Origin: Alphaproteobacteria bacterium
GTDB lineage: Bacteria > Myxococcota_A > UBA796 > CAJQPC01
DNA: 64,000 nt
Reading direction: 5' to 3'
Assembly: GCA_020632795.1 (NCBI GenBank)
Contig: JACKEV010000021.1
Span: 1-64,000, forward strand
Shown: positions 57,501 to 64,000 of the stretch, piece by piece
How positions within the stretch are numbered: position 1 is the stretch's first letter
How the letters are laid out: every line of letters begins with the position of its first letter
The notes under the pieces: generated by a model
Told to the model about the DNA's origin: nothing
What the model saw: only the letters and a program-made list of their open reading frames with translations
Database searches by the model: none
Made by a program: the position numbers and the translations under genes

Positions 57501-59111
57501 GTCACCCGCGAGGTGCGGGTGGTGGGGCGGGGCTTCCCCCGCGCGCTGAGCGAGGGCGGGCGCCTCGACGACCGCGCGGAGCACGCCGTCGCGCTGGGCG
57601 AGGTCATGCCCGGCAGCGTCGAGGCCCGGGTGCGTTTCTACCCGAACCCCCTGGCCGACCTCGCCGCCGGCCTGGAGGGCATGCTGCAGGAGCCCCACGG
57701 CTGCTTCGAGCAGACCTCCAGCGGCAACTACCCCAACACGATGGTCCTGAGCTACCTGGACTCCGTGGGCATGGAGAGCCCCGGGCTGCGCGCGACCGCC
57801 AACCGGCTGCTCGCCAAGGGCTACGAGCGCCTGGTCGGCTTCGAGAGCGTGGGCGGCGGCTTTGAGTGGTACGGGCGCAGCCCGGCCCACCCCGAGCTGA
57901 CCGCCTACGGGCTCCAGCAGTTCGTGGACATGTCCAAGGTCTGGTCGGGGGTGGACGACGCGCTGATCCGCCGGACCCGCCAGTGGTTGCTGGATCGAAG
58001 GGATGGCCGCGGGGGCTACAAGCGCGGCGGGCAGGCCCTGGACCAGTTCGGCAAGTCCCCGGACGAGGTCCGCGACGCCTACATCACCTGGAGCCTGGTG
58101 TATGCCGGGGAGACCGCCCTGGGCACGGAGCTGGCGGCGCAGCAGCAGCGGGCGCGCACAAGCCAGGATCCGTACGTGACCGCGATCGCGGCGCTCACCT
58201 TGCTGGAGAGCCCGGCCTGGCGCGAGGAGGGCGTGGCCGCCGCGCGCCGCCTGGCCGAGATGCAGAGCGGCTCGGGCCTCTGGGAGGGCGCGGGCGCCAG
58301 CATCACCCGCAGCTACGGCGCCGATCTCGTCACCGAGACCACCGCGCTGGCCACGATGGCCCTGCTCAAGGCCGGCGTGTCCCCCGCCGGGGTGGAGCGG
58401 GGCGTGGACGCGCTGCTCCAGCGCCGCCGGAACGGGCGCTTCGGCGCCACGCAGGCCACCGTGCTGACGCTGCGCACCCTGGTGGCCTGGAGCGCCGACA
58501 CGGCCTCGCGGACCGACGGCCAGGTCGCCGTCAAGGTCGACGGGCAGCTGCTGGAGACCCTTCGCTATGGCCCCGAGACCCTCGGCGCGGTGGAGAGCGG
58601 CGACCTCTCCCGTTGGCTCGCGGGCGGCACCCACACCGTCACGCTGGTCCACGTCGGCCAGCGCCCGGTGCCCTACGGCGTGGACGTGCGCTGGCGCACC
58701 CTCACCCCGGCCAACGCCAAGGACGCGCGGGTGACGGTGGACGCCGAGCTGGGCGCCGCTGAGCTGTCCCTGGGAGAGAGCGTGGACCTGCGCGCCGAGG
58801 TCGTGAACACCTCCAGCGAGCCGGTGCCCAGCGCGATGGTGCGCCTGGGCTTCCCCGCCGGCCTCGCCCTGGAGACCCGCCAGCTCGAGGACATGAAGGA
58901 CCGCGGCGAGATCGCGGCCTTCGAGACCGGCCCCCGAGAGGCGATCCTCTACCTGGACGGCCTGAACGCGGACGAGGTCCGCGTGTTCACCCTGAACCTG
59001 GACGCCCGCATCCCCGGGCACAGCGAAGGCCCGCCGTCGAGCGCCTGGCCGTACTACCAGGAGGAGTCGAGGTGGTGGGACGCGGGGCTGGCGGTGGCCA
59101 TCTCGCCATGA
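54582..59111 (+). CDS. Full-length alpha-2-macroglobulin-family lipoprotein with internal AgmX/PglI-type domain
   Basis: A 1,509-residue protein. The start is ATG 54582 (AGGAGTG upstream); the signal MRIPSLVLLLAASC ends in a lipobox-like Cys. MG domains begin at VVIQLDKPLYRPGETVWFKT. A Gly-rich linker (about 605-680) leads to the AgmX/PglI-type domain (IRYCYQRELTKDPDLGGKLV to GGGIVIVAYPFIF; Cys702 and Cys747), where the protease bait region would lie. Next come the A2M domain (WAPRVTTDAQGEAELELTLS), the thioester motif GCFEQ (Cys1041, Gln1044), the alpha/alpha toroid (KVWSGVDDALIRRTRQWLLD) and the C-terminal receptor-like domain. Bacterial A2Ms are thought to trap proteases in the periplasm. 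Confidence 0.92.
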   Translation: MRIPSLVLLLAASCATAQPAPLPAEPPPAPPASAEATPAEEAPVADAPRPTLRHYIDPDARALAEKLDTLFTAQPERRVVIQLDKPLYRPGETVWFKTWDLDLRDLSGDAEVRGVWVELLGPRGQVVERKHVEAERGMATNDFVLPGAALGGVWQLRATTYDGLKQTRELVVASYEAPRIRKELDFVREAYGPGDEVSALITVEAQAGGPLGGEALFADVRVDGQKLERLQVTTDGAGEALVRFRLPDTLEDGHGVLTVLVDDGGVTESISRAIPIVMERIEVDWRPEGGDLVEGLESRVYFAATDAHGEPADVAGRVLDDSGAVVATFESVHDGLGRFTFTPRAGRSYHAELDAPAGIDGRYRLPEAVANGCVLRTLDDLKGEHETLRAQVWCSQRQDILVVGTLRGQVLDAASVVAGPQKPAVVWLKPDDRSLARTQGVARVTALTEDLEPLAERLVYRNLGRDLDIQVEADRARYGPRDKVTLRVTTRDADGRPVPAELALSVVDDTVLSYADDERASLMAALFLEPDLPVEVHDPDFYFDPEEEDRALAMEMLMGARGWRRFDWVRMEPEALAAAEAEAMDDAQVQELAGQLGAFTPPADLTGGIGGLIGAKGGQFGSGGLGSRGSGLGGGGTAEGLGGLGTKGVGSGASGYGAGGNIGAKGVGAVGRVGGEPIILGAVDKTAIEAVIRRHLNQIRYCYQRELTKDPDLGGKLVIKFLIAPDGTVASAEPKSSTLDNRAVEDCVAGRFMRFQFPEPKGGGIVIVAYPFIFAPEEGAGQPGNDGPYVPPERSLYTSYVAQRPVPFSPVRVFPAPEHTDDGVRGDFRDTVLWAPRVTTDAQGEAELELTLSDAVTTFRVTAEGVGAGLAGHAEAEIVSELPFAMDLRLPLEVSAGDRLLLPLSLDNNRDEAVAVDLTAAFGALLRATKDVPERLTLSAGEERSIFLPMEVEQAQGQSALRFEAETAGLRDAVTREVRVVGRGFPRALSEGGRLDDRAEHAVALGEVMPGSVEARVRFYPNPLADLAAGLEGMLQEPHGCFEQTSSGNYPNTMVLSYLDSVGMESPGLRATANRLLAKGYERLVGFESVGGGFEWYGRSPAHPELTAYGLQQFVDMSKVWSGVDDALIRRTRQWLLDRRDGRGGYKRGGQALDQFGKSPDEVRDAYITWSLVYAGETALGTELAAQQQRARTSQDPYVTAIAALTLLESPAWREEGVAAARRLAEMQSGSGLWEGAGASITRSYGADLVTETTALATMALLKAGVSPAGVERGVDALLQRRRNGRFGATQATVLTLRTLVAWSADTASRTDGQVAVKVDGQLLETLRYGPETLGAVESGDLSRWLAGGTHTVTLVHVGQRPVPYGVDVRWRTLTPANAKDARVTVDAELGAAELSLGESVDLRAEVVNTSSEPVPSAMVRLGFPAGLALETRQLEDMKDRGEIAAFETGPREAILYLDGLNADEVRVFTLNLDARIPGHSEGPPSSAWPYYQEESRWWDAGLAVAISP

Positions 59112-61243
59112 CCCCCGTGCGCGCGCTCTCCCTGGCCCTGCTGCTCGCGGCGTCCAGCGCGACCGCAGGGTCCGCCCTGAGGCGCGCCGAGGTCCCCGCC
59201 GAGGCGCTGGCCGCGGCGATCCCCGCGGACCCGGCGCGCCGCGTGGCCATCCAGCTCGACCGATCCCGATATCGGGCCGGGGACACGATCTGGTTCAAGG
59301 TCTGGGACCTGGACCCCCGGGACCTCTCGGGAGGCCCCGACGCGCGCCGCGTGACCGTCGAGCTGATCGCCCCCCAGGGGCAGGTGGTGAGCCGCAAGCT
59401 CCTCAAGATCGAAGGAGGGACGGCCACCAATGACTTCCAGCTCTCTGAGCGCGTGCTGCGCGGGGTGTGGACCCTGCGCGCGGTGACCGGGGAGGGCGTG
59501 GAGCGCACCCTCGCGGTGCCTGTCGGGGATGCGGAGGCCCCTCTCCTGACCGCGGCGCCGGTCGCGCTGACGCTCCACCCCGAGGGGGGCGCCCTGGTCG
59601 AGGGCCTGGAGAGCCGGGTGTTCTTCGCCGCCACCGACGCCCGCGGCGGGCCTGTGGACGTGTCCGGGCGGGTCCTGGACGACACCGGGGCGGTCGTGGC
59701 GACCCTGGAGAGCGCGCACGACGGGATGGGGCGGTTTGACCTCACCCCGAAGCCCGGCCGCCGCTACCACGTCGCGCTGGACGCGCCTGTCGGTGGGGAG
59801 GGGCGCTACGGGTTGCCCGAGGCGAGCGCGGAGGGCTGCGTGCTGCGCACGCGGGACGACCCGGAGGGCGAACACGAGGCGCTGCGCGTCCGGGTCTGGT
59901 GCGCCCGGCGCCAGTCGGTCGTGGTGGTGGGCACCGTGCGGGGGCATGCGCTGGGCGCGGCCTCGGGGGTCGCCGGGCCCCGTGTGCCCGCCGTCCTGGA
60001 CCTCCTGCCCGACGACCCCGCCCTGACTCGCCTTCAGGGGGTGGCGCGCCTCACCGTGCTGGGGGACGACCTGGCGCCCCTCGCGGAGCGCCTCGTCTAC
60101 CGGAACCTCGGGCGGGACCTGGACATCCAGGTGGAGGTGGACCGGACCGACGGCGTCCTCGCCCTCCGCATCACCACCCGGGACCCGGACGGGGTGCCGG
60201 TGCCGGCCGAGCTGGCCCTGAGCGTGGTGGACGAGGCCGCGGCGGCCGACGCCGCGCCTTCCAACCTGCTCGCGTCCCTCTACCTGGAGCCGGAGCTGGC
60301 CGGGGCGGTCCACAAGCCGGCCTTCTACGTCGACGCGGGGGAGCCGGACCGCGCCCTGGCGATGGCGCTGTGGATGGGCATCCAGGGGCCGCGTTCGGCG
60401 GCGGTGGTCCGCTGGTCACCGCCGGACCCGACCGGTCCACCCGACAGCGTCGCGTCCGCCGGGGAGGCGACCGCGCCGGTCACCTCGCCCGCCGTTGACG
60501 GGATGCTCCGCGCGGAGGGCGTTCGCGCCTCATCATCGCCGCTGGCTCCGATCGGCGCCGGCTGCACCTTCGACGACGACGACCCCATCCCCCAGGAGCC
60601 CGCCGGCCGTGTGGTCTCCGGGCCCCCCACGGTGGTCGGGTCGCTGGACAGCGCCGCGGTCCGGAGCGTGGTCGAGCGTGAGCTGGGGCGCGTAGGGGGC
60701 TGCTACGAGCGCGCGCTCCAGCAGACCCCGGACCTGGGCGGGGAGTTGGTGGTGCGGTTCGTCATCCCCAGCGACGGGCGGGTGCGCTACGCGACGCCAG
60801 GGGACAGCACCCTGGGCGAACAGACGCTGGAGCAGTGCGCCTCATCGGGGTTTCAGGGCATGCGTTTCCCGAAGCCCCCGGACGGCGGCGCCGTCATGGT
60901 GTCCTGCCCGCTCCTGTTCATGCCGGGCGGCACCGGCGGCTGGCAGCCGGGCAGCGGCGTCCCCTACCTGCCTCCCGCCCACCGGACGTTCGACGGGGAG
61001 GTGGGCCCGCTGGCGTCCTTCTCCCCGGTCCGCGCCTTCCCGCTCCGCCCCGAGGGCCGCCCCGGCACCGCGCTCTGGGTGCCCCAGGTGATCACCGACG
61101 CGCGCGGCGAGGCTCGAGTCGAGCTGCGCCTCCTGGACACCCGGGGCCGCTATCGGGTGGTCGTCGAGGGGGTGGGCGCGGGCCTGGCCGGCCACGCCGA
61201 GCTGGAGGTGACCCCTGAGCTGGCGGCCCCCGCCCCGCCGTGA
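59108..61243 (+). CDS. Short alpha-2-macroglobulin-family protein with internal AgmX/PglI-type domain, paralogue 3
   Basis: A 711-residue exported protein; ATG 59108 overlaps the preceding stop (ATGA). The signal is MTPVRALSLALLLAASSATA, without lipobox Cys. It has the MG2-like domain (RVAIQLDRSRYRAGDTIWFK), shared MG strands (PEGGALVEGLESRVFFAATD) and an AgmX/PglI-type domain with Cys532 and Cys577, again 45 residues apart. The Gly-rich linker is lost and replaced by a Ser/Ala/Pro stretch. It stops, like paralogue 1, soon after the first A2M strands (WVPQVITDARGEARVELRLL). It is the most diverged of the three. Cotranscription with the full-length gene is nearly certain from the overlap. Confidence 0.85.
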   Translation: MTPVRALSLALLLAASSATAGSALRRAEVPAEALAAAIPADPARRVAIQLDRSRYRAGDTIWFKVWDLDPRDLSGGPDARRVTVELIAPQGQVVSRKLLKIEGGTATNDFQLSERVLRGVWTLRAVTGEGVERTLAVPVGDAEAPLLTAAPVALTLHPEGGALVEGLESRVFFAATDARGGPVDVSGRVLDDTGAVVATLESAHDGMGRFDLTPKPGRRYHVALDAPVGGEGRYGLPEASAEGCVLRTRDDPEGEHEALRVRVWCARRQSVVVVGTVRGHALGAASGVAGPRVPAVLDLLPDDPALTRLQGVARLTVLGDDLAPLAERLVYRNLGRDLDIQVEVDRTDGVLALRITTRDPDGVPVPAELALSVVDEAAAADAAPSNLLASLYLEPELAGAVHKPAFYVDAGEPDRALAMALWMGIQGPRSAAVVRWSPPDPTGPPDSVASAGEATAPVTSPAVDGMLRAEGVRASSSPLAPIGAGCTFDDDDPIPQEPAGRVVSGPPTVVGSLDSAAVRSVVERELGRVGGCYERALQQTPDLGGELVVRFVIPSDGRVRYATPGDSTLGEQTLEQCASSGFQGMRFPKPPDGGAVMVSCPLLFMPGGTGGWQPGSGVPYLPPAHRTFDGEVGPLASFSPVRAFPLRPEGRPGTALWVPQVITDARGEARVELRLLDTRGRYRVVVEGVGAGLAGHAELEVTPELAAPAPP

Positions 61244-61255
61244 CACCTTGAGCCC

Positions 61256-62101
61256 ATGCTGTGGTTGCTGCTGGCCTGCGCGCGCTACGAGGGTCCGCCC
61301 CAGGAGACGGGCCTCGCGGACGCCTACCCCCGCCCCCTGCTGGTCAGCGCAGCCGCCCCCCACCCCGACGTCCAGTGGCTGGACGTGCGCCCCGAGGCGG
61401 ACTGGGCGGCCGGGCACGTCCCCGGCGCGGCCCAGGTCCGGTGGACCGATCTGGCCGGCTACGACGCCGACGGGGTGTGGACCGCCGCCGAGGTGGAGGC
61501 CGCCGCCGCCCTGCTGGCCGAGCGCGGCCTGCGCGCCGGGGTCCCCATCGTGGTGTACGACGACTGGAGCGACTCCTGGGGCGGGGACGGCTTCCTGTAC
61601 TGGACCCTGCGCCAGATGGGCATCCCGGACGTCCAGGTGCTCAACGGCGGCTGGGACGCCTGGGTGGCGGTGGACGGGCCGATGGCCACCGACACCCCGC
61701 CCCCCGGGGACCTCGCCCCCCTGGGGTTCGAGGACGTCCAGGCCAGCACCGAGGAGGTCCAGGCCGCCCTGGAGGCCGGCACGCCGATGCTGCTCGACGT
61801 GCGCAGCGCCGAGGAGTACGAGGCCGGCCACATCCCCGGCGCGCACTGGCTGGAGTACACCCGGGCCCTGCACGCCGACGGTCGCCTGCGCACCCCCGAG
61901 GATCTCGCCGACCTGCTGGCGGACGCCGGCCTGGGCGACCCCGACGCCCCGGTCATCACCTACTGCGCGGGCGGTATCCGGGCCGGGCACACCTTCTTCG
62001 TGCTGGAGCTGATGGGGTACACGCAGGTGCAGGACTACGTGGGGTCGTGGCGGGCGTGGACGGCGGCGGGGGGGGCCGTTGAAAGTGACGCTGTGGAGTA
62101 G
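61256..62101 (+). CDS. Tandem-rhodanese sulfurtransferase lipoprotein
   Basis: A 281-residue protein with short lipoprotein signal MLWLLLAC. Two rhodanese domains are present. The first (about 25-140) keeps LDVRPEADWAAGHVPGAAQV but has VVYDDWSDSWGGDG at the active-site loop, so the catalytic Cys is absent. The second (about 155-270) has LLDVRSAEEYEAGHIPGAHW and the loop VITYCAGGIRAGHTFF with the catalytic Cys. This matches thiosulfate/3-mercaptopyruvate sulfurtransferases, here exported. It is 12 nt after the third macroglobulin gene, probably in the same transcript. Confidence 0.9.
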   Translation: MLWLLLACARYEGPPQETGLADAYPRPLLVSAAAPHPDVQWLDVRPEADWAAGHVPGAAQVRWTDLAGYDADGVWTAAEVEAAAALLAERGLRAGVPIVVYDDWSDSWGGDGFLYWTLRQMGIPDVQVLNGGWDAWVAVDGPMATDTPPPGDLAPLGFEDVQASTEEVQAALEAGTPMLLDVRSAEEYEAGHIPGAHWLEYTRALHADGRLRTPEDLADLLADAGLGDPDAPVITYCAGGIRAGHTFFVLELMGYTQVQDYVGSWRAWTAAGGAVESDAVE

Positions 62102-62146
62102 CGCTTCTTGCGGTAGGCTGCTCCCACCCCGTCCAGGAGGTTCAGG

Positions 62147-62752
62147 ATGTCCCTTCGCCGCAGCGTTCCGCCGTTGTCTGCCCTCCTCCTGTGCGCCGCA
62201 TGCCAGCGCGTCACCTCCGTCCAGGCCGCGCCGCAGGTGGTCGCCGACATCCACGTCGTCGCCCCGCCGTCCGCCTGCCTGCTGGACATGGGCTGGGAGG
62301 CCGCCGCCGATACGTGCCCGGCGCTGGTGGCCGGGATGAAGCCCATGGTGGACGAGACCCGGCCCGATGGGCTCCTGTCTGTCCATCCCCCGCCGGAGGG
62401 CAGCCTCTCCGGCGTGCTGCGGTCTGCAGATGGCGACGTGGCGGGGAGCTGCGGCCTCACCATGGGGATGACCCCGGAGGAGTTGAACTGGAGCATCCAC
62501 GTGGATGCGTTCGGCTATCGCGGGGCCGTCTGGTGCGACCTCAGCGCCTGCCGCTCTCCGGTGGTCGACCTGGGCACGGTGAGCGATCTGGAGGGGGCGC
62601 AGGGCTGGGTTACCTACCACGCGGGGCTCTCCAAGGTGGCCATGCAGCGGTTCGAGGACCCCGCCTCCGCGCCGGTGCCGGATCTTCACGAGTACAAGCG
62701 CCCCTGCCCTGACGCGCCCACCGGCACGGCGGTGCGGAACACATATTGGTGA
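62147..62752 (+). CDS. Cys-rich lipoprotein of unknown function
   Basis: A 201-residue protein with lipoprotein signal (VPPLSALLLCAAC), AGGAGG upstream of ATG 62147 and a GGTAGGCTG box about 30 bp upstream that recurs before the kinase operon. The mature part has several Cys (SACLLD, DTCPAL, GSCGL, WCDLSACRS, RPCPD), implying disulfides. No domain is recognised. It sits between the rhodanese and BamA genes. Confidence 0.7.
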   Translation: MSLRRSVPPLSALLLCAACQRVTSVQAAPQVVADIHVVAPPSACLLDMGWEAAADTCPALVAGMKPMVDETRPDGLLSVHPPPEGSLSGVLRSADGDVAGSCGLTMGMTPEELNWSIHVDAFGYRGAVWCDLSACRSPVVDLGTVSDLEGAQGWVTYHAGLSKVAMQRFEDPASAPVPDLHEYKRPCPDAPTGTAVRNTYW

Positions 62753-62818
62753 CGCGCGGCTCGATCTCCAACTCCGCCCCCCCGGCGCGTTCAGAGCACA
62801 CAGCACCCCGGAGCGCGT

Positions 62819-64000
62819 GTGCTCATCCTCCTCTCCACGCTGGCCCTCGCTGACGACCCCTGGGGGGCGCCCGTCGCCGAGCTGCGCGTCGAGGGCAACC
62901 GCCGCGTCGAGGAGGCCGCGGTGCTGGCCCCGACCCGCGTCCACATCGGCCAGTCCCTCCTCCCCGCGGACACCCGCGACCTCATCAAGGCCGTCTACGG
63001 CACCGGCCTGTTCGAGGACGTCGCGGTGGAGGTCGCCGACAGCGGCGCCGGCCTCATCGTCACCGTGGTGGTGGTCGAGAACCCCGCCATCCGCGAGGTG
63101 GTGATCGAGGGCCTGGACAAGCTCGACGAGGAGGACCTGCGCGAGCACATCGACGTCGCGCCCTTCTCGGTGCTCAGCGAGGCCGACGCGCTGGCCACCG
63201 TGCGGGCCGTCGAGGACTTCGCCCGCGCCGAGGGCCACCTGCTGGCCGAGGTCTCCTGGCGCGCCGAGCCGGTGGGCGAGGGCATCATCGAGCTGGTGCT
63301 GGAGGTCACCGAGGGCCCCAAGGTGGTGGTGGGCGAGGTGGCCATCCACGGCAACGCCGCGCTGCCCGACCGCAAGCTGCGCCGCGTGATGCAGACCAAG
63401 GTGGCCGGGCCGCTGGCCTTCCTGGGCGACCGGGGGGTGTTCGACCGCGACCTGCTGCAGGTCGACGTCGCCCAGCTCCAGCAGCTCTACATGGAGGAGG
63501 GCTACGTCGACGTCGCCGTCGACGCCCCGCGGGTCTACCTGGCCCCCGAGGGCGGGCGGGTGAGCGTCTCCATCCATGTCGACGAGGGGCCGCGCTACCA
63601 GCTCGGGCACCTGCGGGTCGAGGGCGCGTGGCAGCCCGACGACCCCGCCCTCACCGCCGCGCACGCGGCGGCCATCCTGCGCGGAGAGGCCGATGAACGC
63701 GGCCCCATCGCACGCTGGCTCTCCGAGGTGCCCGCCGCGCCGAGCCTTCGGACGGGCGACGTGTTCAGCCTCACCGGGCTCTACGGGATGGTCGACGCCC
63801 TGGAGGCGCCCTGGCGGGACCGGGGCTATGCCTTCGTCCAGGTGACCCCGCTGCCCGAGCCCGACCCGAGCGCCCGGGTCATCGACCTCACCTTCCGGGT
63901 GGACCCGGGACCGAAGGTCTCGGTGCGTCGCATCGACATCGGGGGCAACGACCCCACCTGGGATCATGTGCTGCGGCGGGAGATCCCCCAGGACGAGGGC
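62819..64000 (+). CDS. bamA: BamA-type outer-membrane assembly protein, POTRA region (3' truncated by window)
   Basis: The frame is open to the window end (394 codons). GTG 62819 gives a short signal (VLILLSTLALADDPWG), with GGAG 5-8 nt upstream. Five POTRA domains can be followed: ELRVEGNRRVEEAAVLAPTR with YGTGLFEDVAVEV, then AIREVVIEGLDKLDEEDLRE, then VVVGEVAIHGNAALPDRKLR with LYMEEGYVDVAV, then YQLGHLRVEGAWQ with WRDRGYAFVQV, then VSVRRIDIGGNDPTWDHVLR. Five POTRAs are characteristic of BamA rather than TamA (three). The beta-barrel would lie beyond base 64000. Confidence 0.88.
   Translation, partial: MLILLSTLALADDPWGAPVAELRVEGNRRVEEAAVLAPTRVHIGQSLLPADTRDLIKAVYGTGLFEDVAVEVADSGAGLIVTVVVVENPAIREVVIEGLDKLDEEDLREHIDVAPFSVLSEADALATVRAVEDFARAEGHLLAEVSWRAEPVGEGIIELVLEVTEGPKVVVGEVAIHGNAALPDRKLRRVMQTKVAGPLAFLGDRGVFDRDLLQVDVAQLQQLYMEEGYVDVAVDAPRVYLAPEGGRVSVSIHVDEGPRYQLGHLRVEGAWQPDDPALTAAHAAAILRGEADERGPIARWLSEVPAAPSLRTGDVFSLTGLYGMVDALEAPWRDRGYAFVQVTPLPEPDPSARVIDLTFRVDPGPKVSVRRIDIGGNDPTWDHVLRREIPQDEG

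Noticed and set aside
54789..59021. 1,410-codon open frame on the minus strand across the macroglobulin gene
   Set aside because: It mirrors the codon structure of the plus-strand gene, has no domains or ribosome-binding site, and reads as His/Gly/Val-rich sequence expected from high-GC antisense frames.
60842..63967. 1,041-codon minus-strand frame across paralogue 3, the rhodanese and BamA genes
   Set aside because: It crosses four well-supported plus-strand genes and shows no recognisable protein features.

Overview
The window is about 72% GC and densely coded on both strands. It most likely comes from a myxobacterium-like member of the Myxococcota or old 'Deltaproteobacteria'. The evidence is three secreted proteins with MopE-type Cys/Asp metal-binding repeats, a MYXO-CTERM-like sorting tail (end of the gene at 41957-43940), three copies of the Cys-containing AgmX/PglI tail domain, many lipoproteins with DDTG linkers, and a Ser/Thr kinase next to a TPR protein. 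This placement is inferred from gene content; there is no rRNA or other marker gene here.

Layout. 1-4.3 kb: the end of a class A penicillin-binding protein, a lipoprotein, a small membrane protein and an elongator tRNA-Met. 4.3-9.9 kb: an FG-GAP/MopE lipoprotein, a MoaD/ThiS plus BNR-propeller pair, a TPR protein and a MmyB-type regulator facing a small membrane protein. 10.2-11.1 kb: a non-coding repeat block with tandem repeats and a large inverted repeat whose arms each hold their own hairpin. 11.1-22.8 kb: a periplasmic binding protein, a kinase-TPR-DUF4139 operon, an M15 peptidase, a MopE/beta-helix lipoprotein, an MTAP-like phosphorylase and a conserved lipoprotein. 22.8-28.3 kb: a DJ-1/AraC pair, an L-domain lipoprotein, SnoaL-like genes (one a decayed copy) and an unusual regulator with two winged helices and a GAF domain. 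28.3-31.3 kb: a lower-GC island with an Mrr-like nuclease-domain protein and gene debris.

31.4-44.6 kb: a GltB-like FMN protein, LysR/DUF1304, then a flavin-halogenase-like protein, two divergently transcribed small basic proteins, an MMPL exporter, a lipoprotein, an SGNH-like protein, a beta-propeller protein and a START-like protein. Five single-base frameshifts lie between 38.7 and 42.02 kb. 44.6-52.1 kb: BtpA-like, epimerase, aminotransferase, acyltransferase and UDP-sugar dehydrogenase genes, facing a wbpB-wbpD-wbpE operon; together these fit synthesis of a diacetamido-uronic acid nucleotide sugar for surface polysaccharide.

52.2-64 kb: three tandem alpha-2-macroglobulin-family genes, a rhodanese lipoprotein, a small lipoprotein and the POTRA half of BamA. 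Each macroglobulin paralogue carries an AgmX/PglI-type domain where the bait region normally sits, and only the middle one keeps the thioester half. This macroglobulin triplet and the halogenase/small-protein/MMPL locus are the strongest candidates for undescribed systems.
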